From the NCBI GenBank assembly GCA_030037185.1, contig JASHRR010000738.1:1-14246 (forward strand): DNA of 14,246 bases. Direction: 5' to 3'. The notes under the pieces are model-generated. The model saw nothing but the letters and a program-made list of their open reading frames with translations, made no database searches and was not told the origin of the DNA. Origin of the DNA: Xanthobacteraceae bacterium (GTDB lineage Bacteria; Pseudomonadota; Alphaproteobacteria; Rhizobiales; Xanthobacteraceae). Position numbers and translations under genes: made by a program. This document shows positions 7,595-14,050 of the stretch, piece by piece (positions within the stretch are counted from its first letter, which is position 1; every line of letters begins with the position of its first letter).

Positions 7595-8083
7595 CTACGC
7601 GCCTTCGCGGACGATCACGGACCCTGGAACCCTCATCCCGTTTTGGTCGCGATCGACAGTTCGGGTGACACCCTCTCGCGGGTAATGAATCGTTTCGCGT
7701 CCGCGATGGCGCGTTCCGATGGCCAGGCACGTAGCGGGAGCCGTCGACCGGTTCGCCAAGCAGTGGGGGTTGGCGACGCCGGCGGGGAAGCCAACGAAAT
7801 CACCCTCCCTCAGAAGATGTTCGCCATTGTTGTCGATGAGGGTCACTTCACCGGAAAGTACGTAGATAAACTCGTCCTCCTGCTCATGCCAGTGATTACC
7901 CGTTGGTTCGAAGCCCGGCTTCAGGGCGATGTGGTTCACCCCAAATTGGTTGATGCCGACGCACTTGCCAAGCCAGACTTCCCGGAAGCCCTTGTAAAAG
8001 TCGGGGTTCCACTCCGGTGGCGGATTCTTTGGAGTTTGATAGAGGTTGGCGAGCTTCGTCTCAATCTTCGCATCGTTTGTCAT
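7595..8083 (-). CDS. Single-domain cupin protein
   Basis: A 162-residue soluble protein with one cupin barrel. Motif 1 is G57-x6-H64-W-H66-x4-E71-x6-G78, and motif 2 is G94-x5-P100-x-G102-x4-H107-x3-N111 (one residue longer than the consensus spacing). All four usual metal ligands (two His, Glu, His) are therefore present, so a metal-binding enzyme or sensor is likely. A C-terminal DRDQNGMRVPG segment is typical of a common proteobacterial subgroup with no assigned substrate. GGTGGAG eight bases before the ATG supports the start. No pathway partner is adjacent, so the substrate cannot be guessed. Confidence 0.87.
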   Translation of the reverse strand: MTNDAKIETKLANLYQTPKNPPPEWNPDFYKGFREVWLGKCVGINQFGVNHIALKPGFEPTGNHWHEQEDEFIYVLSGEVTLIDNNGEHLLREGDFVGFPAGVANPHCLANRSTAPATCLAIGTRHRGRETIHYPREGVTRTVDRDQNGMRVPGSVIVREGA

Positions 8084-8179
8084 TCCAAATCTCCACCGGG
8101 GCCGGCATGGGGATAGGCCCCCGCTATCTCAGCGCATTTTTTCGGCGCGCGTAACGGCACGGTCAGCGACGCGCGGCAT

Positions 8180-8422
8180 TCATTCGCCATCGAGATAGCG
8201 CTTGAGTGCCTTGCCCGACAGCCTTGTGGTAACCCGGCGCTCGGCGCTCGCGACCAGTTTCTCGATAAGCGCGGTTAATGTATAACCTCGGCGGCGTGCA
8301 AGGCGGCCCATTTGCGCCCGGGTGGCGGCGTTGAGAATGAGACCGACGCGCGCTTTCTCGCCGTTGACGCCAAGGCGGCGCTCGATGTACCGGGCTTGTT
8401 TTTCGGCATTACTCAAGGGCAT
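8180..8422 (-). CDS. 80-residue ribbon-helix-helix-like protein, copy 1
   Basis: An 80-residue basic protein with a conserved N-terminal LSNAEKQARYIERRLG segment, a beta-like stretch KARVGLILNAATRAQMGRLARRRG, a helix TALIEKLVASAERRV, and the tail LSGKALKRYLD. The strand-helix-helix layout suggests a ribbon-helix-helix DNA-binding fold (inference; no exact family named). It aligns without gaps to the protein at 11860-12102, with about 59 of 80 residues identical. ATG at 8422 gives the same length as that paralogue; an upstream extension is not shared. A palindromic element lies 27 bases upstream, and the same 15-mer occurs, inverted, inside the gene. Possible roles are autorepressor or antitoxin-like protein, but no toxin is adjacent. 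Confidence 0.72.
   Translation of the reverse strand: MPLSNAEKQARYIERRLGVNGEKARVGLILNAATRAQMGRLARRRGYTLTALIEKLVASAERRVTTRLSGKALKRYLDGE
8273..8287 (+). repeat. Palindromic 15-mer inside copy 1 of the 80-residue gene
   Basis: GGTTAATGTATAACC has arms GGTTA/TAACC. It is exactly the reverse complement of the element upstream of the same gene (8449-8463). Here it encodes Gly-Tyr-Thr-Leu-Thr of the protein. The equivalent place in the paralogue (AGTTATCGTACAACC) differs at four positions. Confidence 0.6.
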
Positions 8423-8448
8423 GAACGCGGATCCGCTTGGTTGACATG

Positions 8449-8463
8449 GGTTATACATTAACC
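8449..8463 (-). promoter_or_regulatory. Palindromic operator-like element upstream of copy 1
   Basis: GGTTATACATTAACC, arms GGTTA/TAACC around a 5-base centre, 27 bases before the start codon. Upstream of the paralogue, 28 bases before its start, GTTATACGTTAACC (12131-12144) is nearly the same, and both are followed by AATGC. Conservation of sequence and distance suggests an operator or a -10 region, and autoregulation is plausible. The stop codon of the upstream small frame lies within the element. Confidence 0.5.
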
Positions 8464-8637
8464 AATGCCATTGACCAGAAACAAGCCGGGAAGCTTGAGA
8501 ATAGGGCTTATTCTTTCGTAGTGCCGCGCGCGCCAAGCCTGCTCCACCTCCACCAGCATGCGGCGGAGCTCTCGTAACCCCCGGGCCACCTCAGCGCAGC
8601 CGCGTTCGAGTTCCTCGAAGCGGCGGTCGAAGGGCAC
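8458..8637 (-). CDS. Small coiled-coil protein, possibly 5'-truncated
   Basis: 59 residues from GTG at 8637. The sequence has clear heptads and real-protein composition: DRRFEELERGCAEVARGLRE, then RRMLVEVEQAWRARHYERI, then a hydrophobic end LPGLFLVNGIG. Upstream the frame closes at once with TAG, and the DNA turns into the ligase remnant on the other strand, so the N-terminus may have been cut off. It lies directly before the 80-residue gene on the same strand. A decayed relative of its 3' part is found at the same place before the second copy, so the pair travels as a block. Function unknown. Confidence 0.4.
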   Translation of the reverse strand: MPFDRRFEELERGCAEVARGLRELRRMLVEVEQAWRARHYERISPILKLPGLFLVNGIG

Positions 8638-8639
8638 TC

Positions 8640-8953
8640 GAACCGCAATCCTCTACGCGTTTGACGTCATCGAGCATGACGGCGAGGATATGCGCATTCT
8701 CCCGTTCCTTGACCGCAAGGCCGCGCTGGCGCGGCTATTGCGCAACACCATGGCAGGCATCCTATTCAACGAACACATTGCTGAGGACGGCCCTATCGTC
8801 TTCGCACACGCCTGCCGACTTGGCGCTGAGGGCATCGTCTCAAAGAAGGTGGACAGCGCCTATCAGTCCGGCCCGTGCCGGGTGTGGATCAAGGTAGGCA
8901 ATCCCGCGTGCATCGCGGTGCAGCGGGAGCGGAGCGAGCTTTGGAACCGGTGA
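8640..8953 (+). pseudogene. Remnant of an ATP-dependent DNA ligase (LigD/LigC-type nucleotidyltransferase domain)
   Basis: About 100 residues align to the second half of an ATP-dependent ligase catalytic domain: AILYAFDVIEHDGEDMR (motif III region), GAEGIVSKK (motif IV) and VWIKVGNP (motif V). Motif I (the Lys-x-Asp-Gly that takes the AMP) and everything before it are missing; the upstream codons are Ser/Arg-rich with no resemblance to a ligase. The oligonucleotide-binding domain is also absent, though some rhizobial ligase relatives of this type do end with ERSE-x-WNR as here. The piece cannot ligate. It is directly followed by a remnant of a second gene. Confidence 0.75.
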
Positions 8954-8963
8954 GCTTGAGGCG

Positions 8964-9057
8964 ATGACCCGCCGCAAAGCCGAAATCACCCGCGCCGACC
9001 TCGAACGCAACTGGCCGCATCATGTGGCGCTCCCGTCCGAAAAGACGCGAGGCCTCG
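8964..9057 (+). pseudogene. 5' remnant of a small conserved gene that follows the ligase
   Basis: ATG at 8964 begins [20 protein letters not shown], then [13 protein letters not shown]. This resembles the first 30 or so residues of a short (about 85-residue) Bradyrhizobium family of unknown function (from memory). After about 9057 the frame passes into the antisense of the histidine kinase and the resemblance ends, so the gene is cut at that point. A second, more decayed copy of the same start lies at 12756-12857. Confidence 0.55.
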
Positions 9058-11589
9058 TGAACCCGTGTCCCCGTTGGATTCCAGCACCTTCGCGACCGGG
9101 CAGGTTAGGCGCCAGGTCAAGCCTGAGGGCGCATAATCAAGATCAACCTTACCGTCCACACTGCGCTCAGCCATCGCTTCCATGACGATGGTGCCGAACC
9201 CTCTGCGCTTTGGCGGAGATGCCGGTGGCCCATCGCGTTCGACCCATCTCATAGTGAAGGCGTCGCTGTCGGCGCCCCAAGAGATTTCCAGCCGACCCAT
9301 ATTGACGGAGAGCGCCCCGTATTTTCCGGCATTGGTCGCAAGCTCATGGATTGCGAGGCCAATGGCTTGGGCGGCAGCCGCGTTCAGAAGCAGTCTCGGT
9401 CCGTCAAAGTTGATCCGAGTTCCGATCAGGTCCGCAAAGTGCCCGAGTTGACTTTGCACTAAATCCTTCACATCAATTCGGTGCCACTCATGCCGAACCA
9501 GCAGGTCCTGATTGGCCGCAAGCGCCTGGATACGCTTGCTGAAGCGGCCAATGAAGTCCTGCGCTTCACCCGCGGCGGTCTGGCGAGCAATCACCTGTAC
9601 GAGACTGAGAATGTTCTTGGTGCGATGCCGCGCTTCTCGCATCAGCAGCTCGGTCCGCTCCTCATAAGTTCTGCGATCGGTTACGTCCAGAGCCACGGTA
9701 ATAAAGAGACGTCGCCCGTCTGACTGGGTTCCCAAGCCGGAAGAAACAAAATTCCAAATGCGTTTCTCGCCGCCGAGAGTGAGAGTCAGTTCGTCGGTCC
9801 GTGTCTCCGGTTCCGTTGCAATAATCTCTCGAATCAGCTCCAGTGCCTCGCCCGATGACTCGCCGTAGGCATGTATTGTCCAATCCTGCAAACAGCGGAA
9901 GTGGTCTGCCGAGACAACTCTCGCTGCCTTGAGCCAACTTTGGCTGATGGCAAGGACTTGTTCCCGATCATCGTACAACGTAGTAGGCACTGGCGAGTGG
10001 AGAATTGAGGTCCTGAATCGCTTCTCGCTCTTGGCTAATTCCTCTTCGGCACGCTTGCGGTCCGTAATGATACGGCCTTCCGGAACGATGAGGAACACAT
10101 CGCCCTGCTTATTTCTGACCGGGTGCAGCGAGAAGTCGAATATGACCTCCTCGCCCGAAGGACGAATGAGCGGCGCCTCGTAGCGAATGAACTCGCCCGC
10201 CGCGGCACGCCCGATCGCCTCGCGCAGCTTCTCCGGCGCCCCGGACGTGTGAACGAACCACACCGTTTCCCAGAACGGACGGCCAACCACGTGCTCACGT
10301 TTGCTGCCAAAGGCGTCGCCCGCGAACTCCAGCGAGGCGCGGTTCGCTTCCAACAGAGTCCCATCGGGTGAAAGCAGCCCAATATACTGGTAGGTTCCGT
10401 CGTAAATGGCCCGCAGCCGTTCTTCGCTGTCGCGCAGAGCGTCTTCGGCACGCTTGCGGTCCGTAATGTCGCGATTCGTTTCCAGCGCAAACATCTCGCC
10501 GTCGTAGGAGACGGGGACAATGCGGCTCTCGACCACGATCTCCCGTCCGTCGCGCGTGGTATGGGTGAGTTCGCCGGACCAGCTTTCCCCATGGACAATC
10601 CGCGCGTCGATGTCCTTGATAGAGATGGGGGCGCGAGTGTGGAGCAACTCGTGGGTTCTGCGTCCCTCCGCTTCGCCAGCCGTATAGCCGTATAGTCTTT
10701 CGGCCCCGCGGTTCCAGTACGCGATGCCGCGGCCAATCTTCCACGTCAAAATCGCATCCTGCGACTGGTTCAGAAGGTCAGCTTGGCGCTGGACCAATTC
10801 CTCGCGCAACTTGCGCTCGGTAATGTCCTGAGCGGTACCAACCATGCTGACAGCGCGCCACTCGGGCAAGGCATCCTCGAAATGCGTAAGCCCGTGAGCC
10901 TCGACCCACCGGACCTCGCCATCTCCCCTCAGGTGCCGGAACTCGGTTGCGAAGGCTTTCGGATCGGCGGGGTCGAGCGCCGCTTCGATGGCCGCCCAAA
11001 CCTTCTCTAGGTCCTCCGGATGTACTCGCTTCGTGAACTCTCCGGTGTCCGTCTTGTCTTTGGCAACGTCGAACATTTGCTTCAATCGTTTGTCCCATAA
11101 GGTAACGTGATGGAGCGGGTCGTACTGCCACCAACCGAGCTGTGCTGCATCGAGGGCAAGCTGGAGACGCTCTTTGCTCTCCCGCAAGGCCCGCTGCGCC
11201 TGCTCGCGCTCGATTGAAAGGCGCATCCGGGTAATTAAGATCACGCAGAAAGATGCCAACGGAACAAACAGCACGAGGTCCCCTGCATCAGCGGGGTTTT
11301 CAAGATAGAAAGAAAAGCGTGGCTGTAGCACGAAGAAATCGGCCGCAACAGCGCTGAGCACGACGCAAAAAAGGCCCGCACCGAACCCGCTGATCAGCGT
11401 TGTGATTATAACTGCGGGAAAGAACGTAATGAATGGGACGCCCACAACATATGGATCAATAGCGAGCCGCAGCACCGTGGCAACCCCAACGGACGCGAAA
11501 GCAAGGGCGTAGGCTCCGACAGTTCCCGGCCGCAACGCCGGGACATCGATGTAAAATGAAGGCAACCTTTCCGCGAGGGTCAGGCGCAT
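8986..11589 (-). CDS. Membrane-bound multi-PAS sensor histidine kinase, HWE family
   Basis: 867 residues. Residues 23-122 are a four-helix membrane region of the DUF4118 (KdpD-like) type. Four PAS domains follow at about 137-257, 266-377, 388-510 and 521-637, several ending in DITDRKRAE linkers. The HWE kinase domain comes last. Its phosphoacceptor is His655 in ARHRTKN, the N-box is [14 protein letters not shown] (His748, Asn753), WVERDGP (Trp782) gives the family its name, and [10 protein letters not shown] follows. It should autophosphorylate on sensing a small-molecule, redox or light signal; no response regulator is near. ATG at 11589 has AGAGGGG eight bases upstream, better than the open extension to 11718. 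The last 25 or so residues after [11 protein letters not shown] come from the antisense of a neighbouring gene remnant, so the natural stop has been lost. Confidence 0.9.
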   Translation of the reverse strand: MRLTLAERLPSFYIDVPALRPGTVGAYALAFASVGVATVLRLAIDPYVVGVPFITFFPAVIITTLISGFGAGLFCVVLSAVAADFFVLQPRFSFYLENPADAGDLVLFVPLASFCVILITRMRLSIEREQAQRALRESKERLQLALDAAQLGWWQYDPLHHVTLWDKRLKQMFDVAKDKTDTGEFTKRVHPEDLEKVWAAIEAALDPADPKAFATEFRHLRGDGEVRWVEAHGLTHFEDALPEWRAVSMVGTAQDITERKLREELVQRQADLLNQSQDAILTWKIGRGIAYWNRGAERLYGYTAGEAEGRRTHELLHTRAPISIKDIDARIVHGESWSGELTHTTRDGREIVVESRIVPVSYDGEMFALETNRDITDRKRAEDALRDSEERLRAIYDGTYQYIGLLSPDGTLLEANRASLEFAGDAFGSKREHVVGRPFWETVWFVHTSGAPEKLREAIGRAAAGEFIRYEAPLIRPSGEEVIFDFSLHPVRNKQGDVFLIVPEGRIITDRKRAEEELAKSEKRFRTSILHSPVPTTLYDDREQVLAISQSWLKAARVVSADHFRCLQDWTIHAYGESSGEALELIREIIATEPETRTDELTLTLGGEKRIWNFVSSGLGTQSDGRRLFITVALDVTDRRTYEERTELLMREARHRTKNILSLVQVIARQTAAGEAQDFIGRFSKRIQALAANQDLLVRHEWHRIDVKDLVQSQLGHFADLIGTRINFDGPRLLLNAAAAQAIGLAIHELATNAGKYGALSVNMGRLEISWGADSDAFTMRWVERDGPPASPPKRRGFGTIVMEAMAERSVDGKVDLDYAPSGLTWRLTCPVAKVLESNGDTGSRGLASFRTGAPHDAASCVRGRRG

Positions 11590-11859
11590 CGGTGATGCCC
11601 CTCTTGTAGGGGACGCATCCGCTTTTGGTGGTCCAACTCGCCAGTTCCCATTCGAGTTGCAGCGCGCATTGTGAAAGTGGTTGACCACTGCACTCCTCCT
11701 CCCATTGGGGTGTGCCAAGACAGCCAGGAACGGGTGGCATCCACGCCCGGCGCCGCCCGCGATTTTTTTTGTTGCTGCACGGGCGTCGATGCGTCGCGGC
11801 AGTCCGTCACGGACGCTTCAAGGAAGTCAAAGGGCTGAAGTACGGTTAGCCTCAAACCG
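11590..11859. other. Upstream region of the histidine kinase
   Basis: 270 bases without a supported gene. It should carry the kinase promoter. A run of eight Ts at 11763-11770 is the only notable base-composition feature. Confidence 0.4.
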
Positions 11860-12102
11860 CTATTCGACGTCGAGGTACACCTTAAGCGCCTTGCCCGAGA
11901 GCTTTGCCAGCGTGCGCCGCTCGGCGCTTTCGACCAGTTCCTCGACCAGCGCAGTTATCGTACAACCCTTGTGGCGGGCGAGGCGGTTCATTTTGGCCCT
12001 AGTGGTGGCGTTGAGAATGAGGCCGACGCGCGCCTTCTCGCCATCGACGCCAAGATGGCGCTCACGATAGCGGGCCTGTTTTTCAGAGTTGCTCAACGCC
12101 AT
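11860..12102 (-). CDS. 80-residue ribbon-helix-helix-like protein, copy 2
   Basis: Paralogue of the protein at 8180-8422, with the same length and about 74 percent identity over 80 residues. Conserved blocks are LSN-x-EKQARY-x-ER-x-LGV, GEKARVGLILNA-x-TRA, TALVEELVESAERR and LSGKALK-x-YLD. A GGAG about 12 bases before the ATG may serve as ribosome binding site. The palindromic element upstream is conserved (12131-12144). Its upstream partner frame is decayed here, while copy 1 keeps it. Both copies point the same way and bracket the ligase remnant and the kinase. Possible DNA-binding autorepressor; function unknown. Confidence 0.72.
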   Translation of the reverse strand: MALSNSEKQARYRERHLGVDGEKARVGLILNATTRAKMNRLARHKGCTITALVEELVESAERRTLAKLSGKALKVYLDVE

Positions 12103-12130
12103 AGACCTAGCTCCGGTTGCCTTTGAGATA

Positions 12131-12144
12131 GTTATACGTTAACC
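12131..12144 (-). promoter_or_regulatory. Operator-like element upstream of copy 2
   Basis: GTTATACGTTAACC, with GTTA/TAAC arms, 28 bases before the start codon. It differs by one base from the matching stretch upstream of copy 1, and the identity runs on into AATGC. Confidence 0.45.
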
Positions 12145-12250
12145 AATGCGCAAGCCGGGAGCAAGCCGGTAATGGGCTTGCTGGCAAGTGCGCGCGGCAC
12201 TGCGATGGCCGTGAGCAGCTGCCGCGTTCGGGGCTTCAAGCCCAGTTCTT
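12139..12250 (-). pseudogene. Decayed relative of the small coiled-coil gene upstream of copy 2
   Basis: Nucleotide traces of the 8458-8637 gene are visible on the minus strand: GAACGCGGCAGC near the far end, CAAGCCCATTACCGGCTTG, then CTCCCGGCTTG, with a 12-base deletion before GCATTGGTTAA. The encoded end, APGLRIG, corresponds to LPGLFLVNGIG in the intact version. The coiled-coil core is lost. Confidence 0.4.
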
Positions 12251-12400
12251 GCAATCACTCGGACGGAGAGGCCTCTGGCGACAGTTTGGTCGCCGACTAC
12301 ATCGAGCAACGCCTGCTCGCCGCCGCAACGGCTGGAGAAAATCCTCTCAGCGGTGCTCGACCGCCGCGAGGAGCGCGCCGTGCCCAGTTCTGTACCGAAG

Positions 12401-12449
12401 TGGCGCACCCGGAACAATTCGAACGTCCGATCCCAAATTCGTCGTTTGC
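12401..12449 (-). other. 3' half of a tRNA-Arg (ACG): likely integration scar
   Basis: The minus strand reads as a tRNA from the anticodon arm to CCA. The anticodon loop is CGACGAA with anticodon ACG, in a stem with four of five pairs. The T-stem GGACG/TGTTC fully pairs (with wobbles) around loop TTCGAAT. Then come the acceptor strand CGGGTGC, discriminator G, and CCA at 12401-12403. The D-arm and the 5' acceptor strand are absent, so it is not a working tRNA. Such 3' halves are what integrative elements carry as attachment sites. Confidence 0.6.
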
Positions 12450-12645
12450 AGGTTGGCACCGCCGTTGGCGCACAATGCTTCACGCAGACCCCAACATCGT
12501 CGGCAGGTGCTGGCGGGACGCTGGGCATACCGTCACGCAAGCAACTTGCGCCATTCGTTAGTAGTCGACGAGCCCATGAAAGCCGATAAGAGCGCAAAAC
12601 GGTGCCGCAATCGGCGCCGGTAAGCGTTTGATTTCAGCTGAGTGC

Positions 12646-12740
12646 TGGTCGCAGTGTGGATTTGAACCTGCGAGCCCCTCGCAGTGTGGATTTGAACCTG
12701 CGAGCCCCTCGTCGCGAACGCGGTGAGCGGTATTCCGTGT
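12646..12740 (-). pseudogene. Degenerate tRNA-Pro-like sequence with duplicated T-arm
   Basis: On the minus strand CACCGCGTTCGCGACGAGG resembles the anticodon arm of tRNA-Pro(CGG) with two changes (anticodon now CGC). It is followed by GCAGGTTCAAATCC, a T-arm, and finally CGACCA. The T-arm and acceptor part is present twice in tandem. The T-stem no longer pairs and the 5' end cannot be recognised. I consider it a tRNA pseudogene or scar, not a functional gene. Confidence 0.45.
12650..12709. repeat. Perfect 30-bp tandem duplication
   Basis: Two identical 30-bp units, 12650-12679 and 12680-12709, each containing TGGATTTGAACCTGCGAG (plus strand). The unit corresponds to the T-arm and 3' acceptor of the tRNA-Pro-like sequence. 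Exact identity suggests a recent duplication. Confidence 0.9.
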
Positions 12741-12755
12741 ATCGGATTGAAATCT

Positions 12756-12857
12756 ATGGGCCGCTTCCAGCGGAAGCCGCTGACCCGGCGCAAATGCGAA
12801 ATCAGCCGCGCCGGTCTCAAGCGCAAATGGCCCATCAGATTGTGCTACAGGCTGTAA
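12756..12857 (+). pseudogene. Second remnant of the small gene next to the ligase
   Basis: ATG at 12756 opens a 33-residue frame with LTRRKCEISRAGLKRKWP. This matches [17 protein letters not shown] of the remnant at 8964 in 12 of 17 positions. The frame stops at 12857, far short of the presumed 85 residues, and no ligase remnant precedes it. It shows that the same gene fragment is present twice in this region. Confidence 0.45.
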
Positions 12858-12868
12858 TGTCGATTTTT

Positions 12869-12896
12869 TTGACTCGTTACCGTTAAAAAATATCAT
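12869..12896 (+). promoter_or_regulatory. Good sigma-70-type promoter for the small membrane protein
   Basis: TTGACT (12869-12874), 16 bases, TATCAT (12891-12896), each matching five of six consensus bases, in an AT-rich island unlike the surroundings. Transcription would begin near 12903, giving a leader of about 70 bases. In that leader CCGAAA (12925-12930) can pair with TTTCGG (12956-12961), right beside the ribosome binding site. Confidence 0.55.
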
Positions 12897-12972
12897 TAAT
12901 TGTGGTCTCTGCTTTGTGATTCTTCCGAAATGAGCAAGCTTCGCTACCGCACGGCTTTCGGAGACTAGCGGC

Positions 12973-13140
12973 ATGAGTGTCGCGGCAGTTGGCGTTTTCA
13001 ACATTTTCAGCGTACACATAGTTTCTCTCTGTGTTGCGCTCCTCGCGCTAGTCGCGGTGTTTGTTTATATTCCATTCGTGAGTGATTACGCATTTTGGTT
13101 TATGCTTGCAGCCTACATTGGGTTGGCCGGACATAGGTAG
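12973..13140 (+). CDS. 55-residue membrane protein, function unknown
   Basis: A short protein beginning MSVAAVGVFNIFSVHIVSLC. It has one long hydrophobic stretch (about residues 14-34, ending AVFVYIP), then FVSDYAFWFMLAAYIGLAG, a second membrane segment, and a short basic end GHR. Two membrane helices are likely. From memory, similar 50-60 residue proteins with VYIP and Y-AFW motifs recur in Bradyrhizobium genomes with no assigned role. GGAG nine bases before the ATG is a good ribosome binding site, and a near-consensus promoter lies upstream, so the gene is probably expressed. Confidence 0.65.
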   Translation: MSVAAVGVFNIFSVHIVSLCVALLALVAVFVYIPFVSDYAFWFMLAAYIGLAGHR

Positions 13141-13187
13141 GGACATCTCTGCCGTCGTGTCCGAAGGGACGGCCACGACCATCGGCG

Positions 13188-13218
13188 CTCCCGCTGTATT
13201 TACCAACCTCAGCGGGAG
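13188..13218 (+). other. Stable hairpin downstream of the small membrane protein gene
   Basis: CTCCCGCTG (13188-13196) pairs perfectly with CAGCGGGAG (13210-13218) around a 13-base loop. There is no T-run on either strand, so it is not a standard terminator. It could stabilise the mRNA end of the 12973 gene or be a structured leader element of the next gene. Confidence 0.4.
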
Positions 13219-13286
13219 TCCTTGCGGTTGCATGTGTGGGCCTGTAGCGTGAGATCACGCGGGGCGTTGAGGTAGATGAGGCCCTC

Positions 13287-13610
13287 ATGTTGAAGCGCAT
13301 CGCACTTCTCGGAGCGATGGCCGCGCTGATAATCGTGAAACCGTCGAACGCCGTTGCGCAAGGTTGGGATGGCTGGGGCGGGATGGGCTTCCCATTTCCG
13401 CGTTTTTGCTGCGGGGAGCGTCGGTTTTTCCCCAGACGGGACTTTTGCTGCGAGGGGCGCCGGTTTTTCTCCAGACCAGTCTTTTCCGAGGAGAACCGGT
13501 TTTTCCCCAGACCGTTCTGGCGTCCGCCCTATTTTTACGGGGATAGGTTCGCACCATACGTCTATAACCCGTATCTGGGTTATACCGATGACGGTTATGG
13601 CTATTATTGA
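13287..13610 (+). CDS. Secreted small protein with Arg-Phe-Phe repeats and a Tyr-rich tail
   Basis: 107 residues. An N-terminal signal peptide (MLKRIALLGAMAALIIVKPS, then NAVAQ) should be cleaved near residue 25, exporting the rest to the periplasm or beyond. The mature part starts with Gly/Trp (GWDGWGGMG) and has three imperfect repeats: ERRFFPRRDF (44-53), GRRFFSRPVF (57-66) and NRFFPRPFW (70-78). It ends Tyr/Gly-rich, including DDGYGYY. There are two Cys pairs (41-42 and 54-55). GAGG five bases before the ATG supports the start. No family is recognised with confidence; similar Gly/Tyr/Phe-rich exported proteins of unknown function are common in Bradyrhizobium (from memory). Confidence 0.65.
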   Translation: MLKRIALLGAMAALIIVKPSNAVAQGWDGWGGMGFPFPRFCCGERRFFPRRDFCCEGRRFFSRPVFSEENRFFPRPFWRPPYFYGDRFAPYVYNPYLGYTDDGYGYY

Positions 13611-13864
13611 GTTGGCGTAAGCCGTACAGGGCACATCGGCTTCGGCCGGTATATGGTGGCCATGCGCTTTCGCGTCGAACCTTTGACCGAGCTTTCTACG
13701 GCTATTCATCCAGCCTCGAATGTATAGGCCAATTCCAGCGCGGCTTCTTCCGTCCCCGTCGCATGGCTCGCTCGGTCACGACATCCCGCCAGCTGAAGGA
13801 GGCGCAACCGTGGCATCGACGAGATTAACCTTCGCAACGCGCTGCGCGGGCGCTGCGCGGGGGT
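13611..13864. other. Intergenic region, no supported gene
   Basis: An open plus-strand frame exists here but has no recognisable protein character. A short hairpin with a TTCG tetraloop (ATCGGC/GCCGGT, 13635-13650) follows the secreted-protein gene without a T-run. CGCTGCGCGGG is perfectly repeated in tandem at 13840-13850 and 13851-13861, just past the stop of the stress-protein remnant. Confidence 0.4.
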
Positions 13865-14050
13865 TTACTTCACCACCAGCACGGGGCAGGGCGCAAGATG
13901 CACAACCCGGTCAGCACGACTGCCGATCATGCGTTCGTAGAAGGCCGAATGCCCTCTGGCGCCGATGACGAGCAAATCGGCTTTGAGGTTGCGTGCGAGG
14001 TCGATGATGTCGCGTACCGGATGTCCCGCGACCACGTAAGTTTTGAGGCT
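13865..14050 (-). pseudogene. Universal stress protein, C-terminal part only (interrupted by IS)
   Basis: The minus strand encodes about 62 residues ending VVHLAPCPVLVVK before a TAA stop. The conserved UspA nucleotide-binding motif Gly-x2-Gly-x9-Gly-Ser is present (GARGHSAFYERMIGS), preceded by GHPVRDIIDLARNLKADLLV. A complete domain has about 140 residues; the first half is missing because the reading runs into an IS element at about 14050. The rest of the gene is presumably on the far side of the element, outside the window. In its intact form it would be an ATP-binding stress protein. Confidence 0.75.

Noticed and set aside
11735..11775. T-run at 11763-11770 after GC-rich DNA as a terminator
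   Set aside because: The GC stretch is a loopless palindrome (CGGCGCCG) and no proper stem abuts the T-run.
12249..12623. Plus-strand open frame containing GTIRTSDP
   Set aside because: That peptide is the translation of an antisense tRNA-Arg sequence, a known artefact, not a protein.
12650..12709. CRISPR array
   Set aside because: Only two units in direct contact with no spacer between them; explained by a tRNA T-arm duplication.
12656..12886. Plus-strand open frame beginning MDLNLRA
   Set aside because: It is the translated antisense of the tRNA-Pro-like repeat.
13607..13828. 73-residue plus-strand frame
   Set aside because: No recognisable pattern, no ribosome binding site, composition like random GC-rich DNA.
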